Positions 53,700 through 64,000 of a stretch of DNA of 64,000 nucleotides are shown here, piece by piece. The notes below the pieces were generated by a model that saw nothing but the letters and a program-made list of their open reading frames with translations, did not search any database and was not told where the DNA came from. The stretch is from assembly GCA_036936605.1 (NCBI GenBank), contig JAUPFV010000005.1, positions 74,164,885 through 74,228,884 on the forward strand, read 5' to 3'. Each line of letters starts with the position of its first letter. Position 1 is the stretch's first letter. The DNA comes from Limnanthes douglasii subsp. nivea (lineage: Eukaryota; Streptophyta; Magnoliopsida; Brassicales; Limnanthaceae). A program made the position numbers and the translations under genes.

Positions 53700-54830
53700 G
53701 TCTAGTAAATCGAAAAAGCCAGTGAAGATCATCCCTTTATGATTTAAACCATTGCTCATTTTGTAGTATAAGTATACCAATACGGATGTCATCCAAACAT
53801 ATTGATCTAGTCAATGTAAGTTTTTTAAATACAACAAATAATATGCTATAACGCACAAACTGTTAGTATCGACAAATAGTGTGCAACTAAAAAAGTACAT
53901 GAGGTATACATATGCATCTACGAGAACCTGGGCTCTCATCATATATGTAATCAAAAAATATATCAACAGTAAATGTTTACCGCATGCATTTCAAAACGAA
54001 CCAAGATTGTCGATACCTATCAATCTCCTACCAGATAGCAGACCTAAAAATAACATGCCATTACTGGTAAACCCAATATAATGCATACTTGTTCTCTAAT
54101 CTTTTTAACTTTAATAAATCACCATCTACTAGGAGGCCCGTGATGACAAAGACATCATCTAGCGTAATGGACATCTCCTAAAAAAAACTTGATGAAAACT
54201 CGTCATATCTTTTGGTTCAGACTAAATTACCATAGGTGACCAATCAAAATACCAAAGAAAATATCGGCCAACAATTTATGTACATTTTTTATATCGACAG
54301 ATCGCATAGCTTCGGTAGCTGGTAGTGAACCTAGAGACAAGAATCCATGTGCGAATGTAACAAATTAACTAAAATAAGTTTATAAGTTATGAGGTATAAA
54401 TATAAATAAAATATTATTTTAATATAAATAAAATATTATTTTAATATAAATAAGAAAATACTTATCACCCCTATGTATGTATTATACACCGCATGCTCAT
54501 CACAATAAGAGAATAATCGAACGTTATTGACTTTCACGAACTTTTGAAGCATAAATCAAGAATTTACACATTTGTCTGTAGAAGACGTGTCGACGGATAA
54601 ATCGTTTTCGATGTATTAACCAGTTGGTACGACTAGTATATCGTTGGGTAAGAACATGGTATGTTACATACTCTGGAGCTAGTGGTATTATGTTAGTGAT
54701 ATGTTGTCTCTTTTTTGGGAAATACGCATAACCTGTCCAGCTCGCTCAACATTTGTTGCATATTTCACTCGTCATATCCAAGATACTTTTCTTTGGACCA
54801 AATTACCTAAAAAGAAATAAAATAATATAA
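53700..54830 (-). pseudogene. PMD relic, copy 4
   Basis: On the minus strand the signature block reads EMSITLDDVFVITGLLVDGD near 54,170-54,110. Upstream is the N-terminal region KYATNVERAG near 54,770, and downstream stop-rich C-terminal sequence. The domain matches the MULE PMD gene, but the DNA is less similar to copies 2 and 3 than these are to each other. Stops and frameshifts are abundant. No transposase or TIRs were seen around it. Confidence 0.6.
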
Positions 54831-56496
54831 CATATTAATAACACATATAACATATACAGAACAGCACAAAATTAATTGGATAATTGGCTAAAACAACTAG
54901 AAAATATATCTTTTCGATTATAGAACGCTACATACAGTCGAAAAAAGACAGGTTCTAGTTGTACTTCGCATCGCACGACTAAAATATTGTTTCACTTCAA
55001 ATAGGCTCCAAATAAACTCTAAATCGATCATAATCAACATATTTTGTCAAATCATCGTTTAATAAAATTTTACTACCTAAGTCTAACACATTTTAACCTA
55101 ATCTAATTTAATAACATAAGGTATAAAAAATCAAAATAAAAAAGACGTTCCTAAAATTTTAAACAAAATTTTAAAAATTTTAAAAAATAATAATTTTTTT
55201 ACCAAATTTTAGTGGTCTAAAGTGAATTTGTTTTACTACCAAAATCACAAAAAATGTTATAGAAGTGTGAGAAATAAAACTAGCAAATGTATCATTAATT
55301 CATATCAAAATTGAAAATATTTCACTTAAGAAAATGGCATGCTAAATTTTTATTATTATTCCACAAGTAACAAGGTTAAGTCTCAATATATAAGAACAAT
55401 TTAGCAAGCTCGAAATCTACCAATCATACCTCGAAGATCTTCGTATCGATCAATAATTGGATCTCTTCCATCAATCTTCTCTATGAAGTTGAAATGGTAG
55501 CTGAAGTTAGAGCCCTCTAAACAAAACAGTTGTCTGGCTTACAAGAGACCGTCGTAGATTCAAAAGTTCTTAACAAAATAAAATCATATCCGAGCATTGT
55601 TTCAATCTTAGCTTATCTTCCCGTTAAGCTAGAGTTTCAAATCATCATCCCTCAATCAGTCTTTATTCTCAAGTCTATTGGACCAAAAGTAATTAAAGTC
55701 ACTGCCTAGTTTATTATTCGAACATATGATATGATGCTATCTTAGTTTTTCTTTTAGTTTCAGTTTCAATCTCCAAGTCTTGGGTCCATACTACTCATTT
55801 ATTTAATATTTGATGCAAATGGTTCATTGCAAAGAAGAAGTTCTTTTAATGTTGTTTTCGAATTTTAATTCTCTAAATCTAGTTTTCTTCTTAATTAGAA
55901 TGAAAAGTTTGTGGTTTCGGTTAACGTCTTAATTTCATTTTTTGCGTCTCTATGCAAATACTTTCAGTAATCCGAACTATATGGTTCCTTTCCTTTTTTT
56001 AATAATAAATTTTTCATTTGTTTAAAGGAAATTATACAAAATATACTATTATTTACTTCAAAAAATTCACATTTTACTACGTACGCAGACATATAAAATC
56101 TAAAAATGTCTAATTGAAAGTTGTAAAAAAATTGTTCCGTTGCTTTTAAAGATTATGCTAACCTTTGCACAAAACACTTTCCTTTATCAAAGGAAAAGTA
56201 AAAGGTTCCTCTTTTTTCTCCATTTGTATAAATAAAATAAAAAGTGAAAAATCTTTATGTGGCGAAACAGTCGAAATTTCACGATTTTTTAATTTTAAAA
56301 ATAACTTTTGATGACAATTATATTCCATTTCACTGGGCCAATACGAATCTTATTCTTTAATTGGAGTCCAAACCAATATCAACTTGAGTTTCTGGTTAGA
56401 AACCTTATTCTTTCAAATCTCTATAAAATACAAGTATTTATATACTTCAAAACTCAATATCATATCGAATAACAATTATAAGCAAAACAAAAGTAA
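54831..56496. other. AT-rich region downstream of HIPP
   Basis: About 1.7 kb with no convincing gene or element. The part at 55,430-55,800 is less AT-biased than its surroundings but has no open frame that I recognise. Confidence 0.4.
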
Positions 56497-56502
56497 TTTA
56501 TT
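56497..56502 (-). terminator. Likely polyadenylation signal of HIPP
   Basis: AATAAA on the minus strand, 44 nt after the TAA at 56,546-56,548. Confidence 0.55.
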
Positions 56503-56545
56503 ATAAACTCTTCCACAAAATGATAAAATGGGTATATTTTTTCCT

Positions 56546-58354
56546 TTACATTATAGAACACGCATTAACATTATCATCACTAAAAAGAGTAACATAATTC
56601 TCCTCTCCATTGGAAGCCGAAAAAGGCTGTCCGGCGTTATTTCGTGCGTAGCCGGCCGGTGCTTTAGCATCATAGGCAGTCGACATTTGAGGATACCGAA
56701 CTAGGTATTGAGGAATATATGGCCAAAACTCGGCTCTTTTTCCTGTTCTTTTTACTCTCTTTAATACCTTGTTTGGATCTACGTTTCCATTAACTGTCAC
56801 TCGACTTTGTTTTCTGTTCACCTCCACCGTTTTTATACCTGTGTTTATTTCATTACATGCATGTTACCGATGTCGATAGTAAAAATGTCAATACTTTATT
56901 CACATACATAATTTTAATTATTTATTTCCATGTCAAAATGTTGAAAACGTAACTATACATTTATTTTGAGCTATACCAGAATTATACACAAGTTGTATTG
57001 GTTTCAAAATTGTTATTTTTGTTGGTTTTGTTTATATTTATAGTCACTTACTAAAAATGTAACAAAAAGAACTAATATTACTGACCACCGCTGAAATAAA
57101 ATTTGGTACAAATATTAAATAAGTGTCTGTTTTAAAACAAGTGACAACTCAAATGACTAACCATAATTTTTAATTTCATTTTGTTTAAAAACATAGCTTT
57201 TACAAGACATAATCTACTAATTAAACGTTAAATCTATCTTTTAATTAACATGTTAAAAATATTTCAATGGATCTGTTCAATTATATCTTGAATAATGTTA
57301 TATATTTTTTTAATTCATTTACTAAAGTTTTAAAATATTTTAAAGTTTAAACCAATTCTTTTTATTTTCTATTTTATTATTGATAATGCATTTTATAATT
57401 GATATTCTGTGAAAAAATCATAATTACTAAATTTAAATTTCAGAAATTAACAAATAATATGCTAAATATAATTATTTGACGAAAAACCATACTTAGTTAC
57501 TCAAATTAATCATAACCATAAAAAAAATCACTGATATATTTTTTTATTAAAATGAAGATCTAATTTTGCATATGCGTCATTTTTGTTTGTTTTAGTTGTA
57601 GTTTTTTTTAATACGTATAAAAATGTAACATGTGAATTTGACCTACACAATCAAACATGCTCTCATAATACTTGATCACTTTTCAAATCTCTCCGAATTC
57701 GGACTTTTAGAGGTGTCCATAAAAATTAAGTTACGCTGTAAAGGATCCACTATGGTTTCCCTTTTCTATATTTTCCTAATGTAGAAAATTAAATATTTGG
57801 GTCGGGATTTTAATTTGACCCAAATATTGATCGAAGTGGTGATTGAAATAACAAATACATGGAGATGGAGGCTTGTAACATACCAATCGATCTTTATAAC
57901 CAATAGTATACAAGATTGGTATGTCGCGTTGGACACGATTTTGCGACCCAAATCTCTAGACATAATCGAAAACTGAATGGTGATTTGATAATAAACAAAG
58001 TTTAAGGAGGTATTATTATTATTATATGACATAATTAAGGAAATGAGATTGAGAAAAAAAAAGTTGTTAGTTTAATTAAACTAAAAAATTACTTAATTTA
58101 AAGAGAGAGGGGGAATATAGTACCTTTGACAGAGTAAATAGCATTTTTCACTCTTCTTTCACAACCATCACAATCCATTTTAACCTTGATCTCAACAGTC
58201 TGAAAAATAAATTAGATTAAATTAATATGAGGATTAGTATATAATAATAATAATAGAATTATTTTAAGAATGTTAAGCATACCTGCATTGGTTTGCGTTT
58301 GTTTCTTCCGCTGGTGACCGGACAAAAGCTAGAGAGATAGTTTAGAGCTCCCAT
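56546..58354 (-). CDS. Heavy-metal-associated isoprenylated plant protein (HIPP), three exons, intact
   Basis: Exons on the minus strand are 58,354-58,283, 58,199-58,124 and 56,838-56,546. All introns are GT-AG (80 and 1,285 nt); the sum is 441 nt or 146 residues. The start MGALNYLSS is typical of this family. The heavy-metal-associated domain spans about residues 25-88, with the metal-binding motif MDCDGCERRV (Cys34 and Cys37) in exon 2 and VDPNKVLKRVKRTGKRAEFW in exon 3. The C-terminus CSIM is a CaaX box for farnesylation, which usually brings HIPPs to membranes or the nucleus. HIPPs bind metals such as Cd, Zn or Cu and are linked to metal and stress responses. Length and intron positions fit the Arabidopsis short single-domain HIPPs. 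It is the only intact host gene here, with gypsy D beginning about 0.7 kb upstream. Confidence 0.95.
57792..57828. repeat. Perfect 12-bp inverted repeat in HIPP intron 2
   Basis: AATATTTGGGTC (57,792-57,803) and GACCCAAATATT (57,817-57,828) with a 13-base loop. Able to form a hairpin in RNA or DNA. Confidence 0.9.
57879..57923. repeat. Perfect 10-bp inverted repeat in HIPP intron 2
   Basis: CATACCAATC (57,879-57,888) and GATTGGTATG (57,914-57,923), 25-base loop, 50 bp right of the previous hairpin. Confidence 0.9.
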
Positions 58355-58452
58355 CTTTTTCTGTTTCCCTCTCTAAAAGAAAAGAAAAGAAGAGAACAAA
58401 AGAGAGCAACTAAAGAAATATGAGTTTGAAGTATAAAACTAAAAGAATTGTT

Positions 58453-58461
58453 GTATTTATA
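58453..58461 (-). promoter_or_regulatory. Probable TATA box of HIPP
   Basis: TATAAATAC on the minus strand, about 100 nt before the ATG at 58,354. It is followed by a CT-rich leader (58,370-58,400) typical of plant 5' UTRs. Confidence 0.6.
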
Positions 58462-58469
58462 TTTATGTA

Positions 58470-59040
58470 AACCGACTTTGGTTCCTGTTTAAACTTACTT
58501 ACGTGGTCCAATGCAATTCTTCAATATCGAAAGTAAGATGCTTTTATATTCTATAAATAGTTATTTTATATTCTATAAATACTTAAGATATATTCCATCC
58601 GTTTAATGAACAATACTACTTTACATATATATTTATTGGTTTTAAAATAAAATGTTATTTCTAAAAATAAAAATTATTTCAAAAATCTAATATATATTTT
58701 CTATAACTTCGTATAACTATTTAAAAAAAATAAGACTGTAACTAGTACAATTAATTAGCATTGATTTAACATATTCATGTGTTTAAAAACTAAAAATGTA
58801 AAAAAAAAATATGCTAAAATGTTAAAACACTTTAAATAAAATAATATCATATACTTTTAATATTCAAAAGTTATCTGAGATAACTACGTACTTGTAAAAA
58901 TAAATGCAACCACCATTATAAAATACTTGTGAGAAAAAAGTAATATCGTAATTTCCATATAAATTGGTGTTGTTTGTGGGGATAAAAAAAATTCACAAAT
59001 AACCAAAGCAAAGAAGAAGCTCAAACTAGATGATGTCGGA
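58470..59040. other. HIPP upstream region
   Basis: AT-rich, no ORF or recognised element. It contains a short duplication of TTTTATATTCTATAAATA at about 58,541-58,580. This is the likely promoter region of HIPP, bounded by gypsy D. Confidence 0.5.
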
Positions 59041-59060
59041 TTCTAAAGAGATAATATTCT

Positions 59061-62000
59061 GTGGATAAAGAGTTGGAGAAGGAGCATCCTAATGGATATT
59101 CTCTGGCCTTATCAGTTGTAGCAGTCCTTTCCACTAAACTTGAGCAACTGACTCACCATTTAAGGGATGACAGCTCGCCTCACGAAGATGCGATGACAAT
59201 ACATCTGGATATTGGAGGCATCATGATCACCCGAGTACTGGTAGATGAAGGCAGATCGACCAATATCATTTTCAAGGAGAGCTATAATCAAATACAGAAG
59301 TTTTTACCCTACAAGCCCACTTAGTAAACCTTGGTTGGGTATGAGGGCAAAACATCTCAGTGTGTGGGGACGTAGAACTGATGGTCAAATTCGGTTATGG
59401 GATCACTAAAGTTGCACAACATGGAGGCGACTCCATGCACTTTTAGACAATGTATAAAGTACCCAGTTGGAAGCACTTTCGGTATTATTTGAGGGAGCCA
59501 ACGTATGACGAGGCAATCATATGCACTTACTGTCGACCCTACCAAACTACTTAGATAACAATTAGCCGACGACGGGGTTCATGGGTAGGGAGTCAGTTCC
59601 CTCCTCCCCTCACCTGGCCCAGTTGATGACCCACGAGAAGCAGAGCAACCTGAAGACAGCCTTCCGGAATCGATGGAGGAGGTGATAGCAGAGGACCGCA
59701 TGCTACAATTGGGTAAAAATTTATCTTTTATTTTTAACAAATCTTTGATTGAGTTATTAGCAAAAAAATTGGATGTGTTTGCATGGGAGGCAAGCGAAGT
59801 TTCAGGTGTTAATCCTTAAATTATCTGTCATGAGTTGGCAATCGATTCATGCGCAAAACCAGTACGAAAAAAACCAAAATCTTTCTCCACCGAGAAGCAT
59901 GAAGCTATACTGACTGAGGTAACGAAGCTATCTCGATTATGGCATATCAGGTGGGCTAGGTATCCGGTCTAGGTGGCAAACTCGGTCCGAGTTAGGAAGA
60001 AAATGGGGCAATGGCGCATGTGTGTCGACTTCAACGAGCTCAACCAAGCATGCCCCAAAGATGCTTTTCTCTTGCCTCGTATTGACCAGCTTGTAGAATC
60101 CGCATCATCACGCGAGTACCTATCATTTATGGATGCATAATCCGGGTACAATCAAATCCGACTTAATCCGCCCGACGAATAGCATATGGCTAAACCGAAC
60201 ATGGCTTGTACCGTTACACGGTGATGTCTTTCGGGTTGAAGAACGTGGGGTCCACATATCAACACTTAATTAACCACATTTTGAGCGACCATTTGGGGAA
60301 ACACATGGAAGCATATATTGATGACATGATCGTGAAAACACACACAGGGTAACAACAACTCGAGTTGCTCCAAATTGTATTTGACTTACTACGCAAGTTC
60401 AATCTAAAACTCAACCCAATTAAGTGTTCTTTTAGAGTAAGCAACGGTAAATTCCTAGGCTATGTGGTCAGCCAAAGACGAAATTATACAAATGCACCTC
60501 AACAGACCATCAAGGAAGTACAATGCCTTACGGCATGTCTCGCCGCACTATCATGCTTAATCTCTCAACCCTCGGATAAAAGTCACCCAAAATAAGGTTC
60601 CTCAACCTTGAAAAACTCGTGTTAGAATTTGTCACAGTCGCTCGAAAATACGCCATTACTTTCAAGGACACACGATTTGCGTACGAACAACCTTCCCCCT
60701 TAAAGTCGTGCTGTAAAAATCTGATGCATCAGGTCGATTAACCAAGTGGAGCATCGAGCTCGGAGAATATGATATATAGTTTGAACCGCGTAAGGCTATA
60801 AAGGGACAAGTCATAATAGACTTCATAGTCGAGTTATCCTCGTCTAGAGAAATATGTCCTTCGAAAGGGGATGTTGCCAATACCAAGCACATGGAATGGG
60901 TGGTTGAAACTGACGGGACTTCAAGCATTTCTGGTGGTGGTGCAGGGGTCATACTTTGCTTAGCTACGAGTGAGAGATTCAAACAGGCTATCAGATTTAA
61001 TTTCCCAGTTATAAACAATATAACAAAATTAAGACAGTCCTTTGTAGCATGATATTGGCTTTGATATGTGGGGCTGGTATATTATGAATTCGTTCAGACT
61101 CGCAATTAGTCATCAACAAGGCCAAAGGCACGTATGATGCGAAAAAAGATGGGACACATAGCTACTTAGCAATACTCAAGGAGTGTGAGTCCAATTTTGT
61201 GAAGGTATCATATGAAAAAGTTTATCGACTGGAAAAATCTGCGGCAAACGCGCTAGTAAAGGTTGCAGCCTTGGGGGAAAATCCCATGGTCATCACCCAG
61301 GAATTACCAACAATAGAACTCATCAAGAAAAACGAAACAGCTCCATCCTTTTACCAACTGATAAGAACACCGCTCGAGCTCTCCACCAAAAAGAGACCAA
61401 ATATTGTGTGTTAGACATCATCTTATACAGAAAAAGTGCTACTCGACCCTTGTTATGCTTCCTTGACAGGGTAGAAGCTACCACAGTTCTGCACGACTTA
61501 CACGCAAGAGAAGCAGGAGTACACTATGGGTATTGGAGCATCATTCGGCGTTGTCTATTGGCCGTATATTATTGGCCATAATTGGTAGTTAATGCAGAAC
61601 GATTGGTTTAACAATGTCATCAATGCCAATAGTTTGCTAATACCGAGTGATCCTATGCAAGTTGTCCATATTCTTTGCCCTTTTGACAAGTATGGCATCG
61701 ACATCGTCGGACCGCTCCCTATTTCCACAAGCACAAGGAAGTTTCTAATTTTTAAGGTGGACTACTTTACAAAATGGGTAGAAACCAAAGCCATATTCTG
61801 CACCCGATCCCAAGAGGTATATTAATTTATCCACAATCAAATACTTGCTAAGTTTGGCATACCACGCGTTTTGATGACACATAACGGCCCCCAATTCTAA
61901 AATTTGGTAGTAACAAAACAATTATGGAAGGAATCAAAAACAAAATTGAAAGAGCCAAAGGAAAATGGCCTGACAAATTGGTTGAGGTCCTGTAAGCATA

Positions 62001-62451
62001 TCAAACTACTCCTCCAGCTGGAGACACCTCATTTTCCCTTGTTTATGGCAGCGAATCAGTGCTCCCAACAAAAATAATTGTGCCAAGTTATCGAATTACG
62101 ATTTATAAAGAAGACACAAACCTGACTAGCCAAGTAGAGAGCGTTGACCTTATAGAAGAGCGGTGCGAACAAGCACGCGTTCACGCAGAATAATAGAGGA
62201 TCCTGATGAGAGGACAGTTCAGTTCTCGGCTAAAACCACGCAGTTTCCAAGTCGGCAACATGGTAATGAAGAAGATATTCAAGGGAGCGGACGACAGAGA
62301 AGCTGGAAAATTAGGCCATAATTGAAATGGACCTTACACCATTATTTCTAAAGGCCATAGTGGAGCTTATCGTTTAGCAGACGCAGAGAATTGTGCCCTG
62401 AAGCACCCATGGAATGTAAATTATTTAAAGTTATACCTCCAATTTTTGTAA
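59061..62451 (+). pseudogene. Gypsy D pol, degraded
   Basis: The protease region (59,061-59,324) reads SPHEDAMTIHLDIGG and VLVDEGRSTNIIF, with Glu for Thr in the active triplet. RT spans about 59,830-60,590: GQWRMCVDFNELNQACPKD, MDAxSGYNQI, VMSFGLKNVGSTYQHL and the catalytic EAYIDDMIVK near 60,315. A short deletion before TIKEVQCL removes about 15 residues. The second RNase H starts VVETDGTSSISGGGAG near 60,905. Integrase has HDLHAREAGVHYGYWS, YYWP and DYFTKW (61,760). After NGPQF (about 61,890) it jumps to KGKWPDKLVEVL, deleting the catalytic glutamate region. It ends HPWNVNYLKLYLQFL at TAA 62,449. The 3,024-3,400 fragment is its closest relative here. Confidence 0.82.
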
Positions 62452-62460
62452 TTATGAGGA

Positions 62461-62510
62461 TGCGCTCTTTTTTCCCTTGATGGTGTGAGAGGGTTTTTTA
62501 ATGAAACATC
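62461..62510 (+). promoter_or_regulatory. Post-pol conserved motif, gypsy D
   Basis: CTCTTTTTTCCCTTGATGG then GGGTTTTTTAATGA, only about 12 bp after the pol stop. It is a more divergent form of the motif in A, B and C. Confidence 0.55.
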
Positions 62511-63130
62511 CAAACTCGTATTCATCTTCTTAATATATTTTATCGCTTTCTCAATTACATGTGTTTATTACTATATTTTCTCCATCCTTACAATAGCAAC
62601 CGGGTTCATGACCACGCTTACCGGCTACGCAAGGGATCATACTGAATCCAGACCAAATGTATATAAGCACGACCGGGATAATTGGTCACCTTTAAGGGCT
62701 ATATAAAGGCTACAATGATCCTGATACCTTGTACATGGTATATAAGTGAATTGGTTACAAACCAATCCTGTATCAGACCACCCAATAGGGTTTTATAACC
62801 TCGCTGCGACTCATCTAAAGGGATAAGTCACTTCTTAGCTACGCAATGAGCTCTATTGCGCTCGAACTTGTAAAGATTAGCCCAAGTAGCCAATGCAACT
62901 CATAAACACATCTCCAAAAAACACTCAGATGTCACAAGGGAAACTATATAAAAATCATACCAACAGCATGCGCCCATTCAGTTCGAACTGATAAAACTAT
63001 AACGTGTCATGCAGTTAAGAAACGTTCTACTTGCTTACAAAACAATACGACTGCACCCAAAAGCAGTCAATTCTAACATACAACACTAATAAAACTCTAC
63101 AATTTAGAGTTTACAAAGGAGAATATTTAG
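62511..63130. other. 3' region between pol and aORF of gypsy D
   Basis: No gene recognised. The 73-codon ORF at 62,485-62,706 has a hydrophobic stretch but no relatives in the other families and is not called. No tandem repeat as in A and C. Confidence 0.45.
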
Positions 63131-64000
63131 TCATTTAAAGTAATCAGTGCGTGGGTAAAAACTTTTAGAGCTGGTAGCAACTATTGGATCTCCCAGAATG
63201 GTCTTGGCATGAACCGTATCGATCAGTTGTGTCCCAATCCCCTTAGCTTTCACCATCAACTTTTTGTCGGCTTCTTGCTCCACATCAATAGGGTCCGTGT
63301 TTAAAGGACGGATATTTTTACCAAATGACTCAGCCATGCCAGCTTCATACGTGGATTCAATGCCAGCAGCTCTGCCACGGCCTCCTTCTAGTTGTTCGCT
63401 ATCATATCCATTGCAACCCCCATCACTTGCTTCTCCCTCTTGTCCGAAGAGACCTTTAGTTTATTCTTTCATTGTTTGCACTCAATCTCCATATCTTTCT
63501 TTTCATTCTCTTCCTTACTCTATAAGTCTTCATTCTCTGACATCAGTGCAGCCAAACGCTCAGCTTGTTCTTCTACTATTTGCATCCGTCACATTCTATG
63601 CGAGAAGACCAGCACTTTAGGACATCAGCTCATCGTTCCTCTTGATCAAAACGTTGTTCTGTGTAAAAAGGACAGCATTACCAGAAGACAATTCCTTACA
63701 TCTCTCTTTGCTCGATGCTAGTAAACTTTTTAGAGTAGCAATCTCCCCCCGAAGCCTCTCACTTGCTTCGTTCGCATTGTATTTCAATATCATGGAAGAC
63801 TTATAAGCGTGTTTAAATCAAACGAGCACGGCCATCAAACTCTTTGTCGACCCGAATAACATAGGCTCCGATTTCCACTTCTTCATGATCAAAGTCCTCA
63901 GCTTCAAATTTTATTTCCACCTGATCTTCCTCCGTGGTTATCTTCACATTTTTATGCTCACGATTGGTAGACTTACACTTGAAAATGTCAGCGAATGATT
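63131..64000 (-). pseudogene. Antisense extra ORF of gypsy D, C-terminal part
   Basis: On the minus strand, entering from the window edge, there is an acidic segment (TTEEDQVEIKFEAEDFDHEE, about 63,940-63,880). A coiled-coil stretch follows across frames (ASERLRGEIATLKSLLASSK, then ERCKELSSGN, 63,760-63,660), then a last block MAESFGKNIRPLNTDPIDVE to the stop at 63,131. Stops and frameshifts are frequent. Position, strand and coiled-coil content match the aORFs of families A-C, but the conserved domain itself lies outside the window, so the identity is inferred. Confidence 0.6.

Larger units (their letters stand above)
59041..64000 (+). mobile_element. Ty3/gypsy Tat-type element, family D (partial)
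   Basis: The plus strand holds protease, RT, RNase H and integrase, then a post-pol motif and an antisense ORF that runs off the right edge. No 5' LTR or gag is visible, so the left end is truncated. The RT catalytic region is present, but stops and frameshifts occur throughout and short internal deletions are seen (about 60,490 in RT, about 61,910 in integrase). The antisense ORF makes it the fourth Tat-type family in the window. The 3' LTR would lie beyond 64,000. Confidence 0.85.

Noticed and set aside
15019..54830. PMD sequences as host MAIL/MAIN silencing genes
   Set aside because: All four are broken by stops and frameshifts, and one lies between MULE TIRs, so they are transposon-type relics.
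62485..62706. 73-codon hydrophobic ORF after gypsy D pol, resembling an envelope-like membrane protein
   Set aside because: It overlaps the post-pol motif, has no counterpart in the other families and no signal or conserved residues.

Overview
This is about 64 kb of AT-rich nuclear DNA from a flowering plant, most likely a eudicot. The evidence is one spliced heavy-metal-associated isoprenylated plant protein (HIPP) gene at 56,546-58,354 (minus) and a transposon population typical of plants: Tat-type Ty3/gypsy elements with antisense extra ORFs, plant L1-type LINEs, an OTU-carrying Mutator-like element (MULE) and plant-mobile-domain (PMD) genes. I could not name the species. The HIPP gene is the only host gene whose reading frame I can read intact; almost everything else is transposable element, most of it broken by stops, frameshifts and deletions.

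Layout: 1-2.9 kb is the 3' end of a gypsy copy (family A, copy A1). 2.9-3.7 kb holds a 99-bp direct repeat around a gypsy integrase fragment. 4.0-8.8 kb is a minus-strand LINE interrupted by a solo LTR (family B) with a perfect 5-bp target duplication. 9,048-27,645 is a single MULE with about 100-bp terminal inverted repeats (TIRs) and a near-perfect 9-bp target duplication. It carries a transposase followed by an OTU protease domain, a divergent pair of related small DNA-binding-like ORFs, and a PMD gene; a hAT-type MITE (13,088-13,546) and a 10-kb gypsy element (family B, 16,467-26,633, minus) are nested inside it. 27,914-28,929 is a MULE-type MITE. 28,965-30,670 is a PMD relic. 31,899-39,059 is gypsy family C with both LTRs and an ATGTC target duplication, but with RT, RNase H and most of integrase deleted. 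39.5-41.3 kb is an old LINE; 41.9-43.2 kb is another PMD relic. 43,209-52,690 is gypsy A2, the second copy of family A. 53.7-54.8 kb is a fourth PMD relic. 56.5-58.4 kb is HIPP. 59.0 kb to the window end is gypsy family D.

How the parts relate: all four gypsy families look like Tat-lineage elements (gag-pro-RT-RNaseH-second RNaseH-integrase on one strand, then an antisense ORF between pol and the 3' LTR with a transposon-protein-like domain, coiled coil and acidic tail). They share a short conserved motif just after the pol stop, and two have unrelated tandem repeats in the following 3' region. The insertion order is readable: LINE, then B-family LTR; MULE, then hAT MITE and gypsy B. The MULE genes near its two ends (transposase left, PMD right) are both transcribed inward from the TIRs. 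All assignments rest on reading the sequence and recalled family features; no database search was run.
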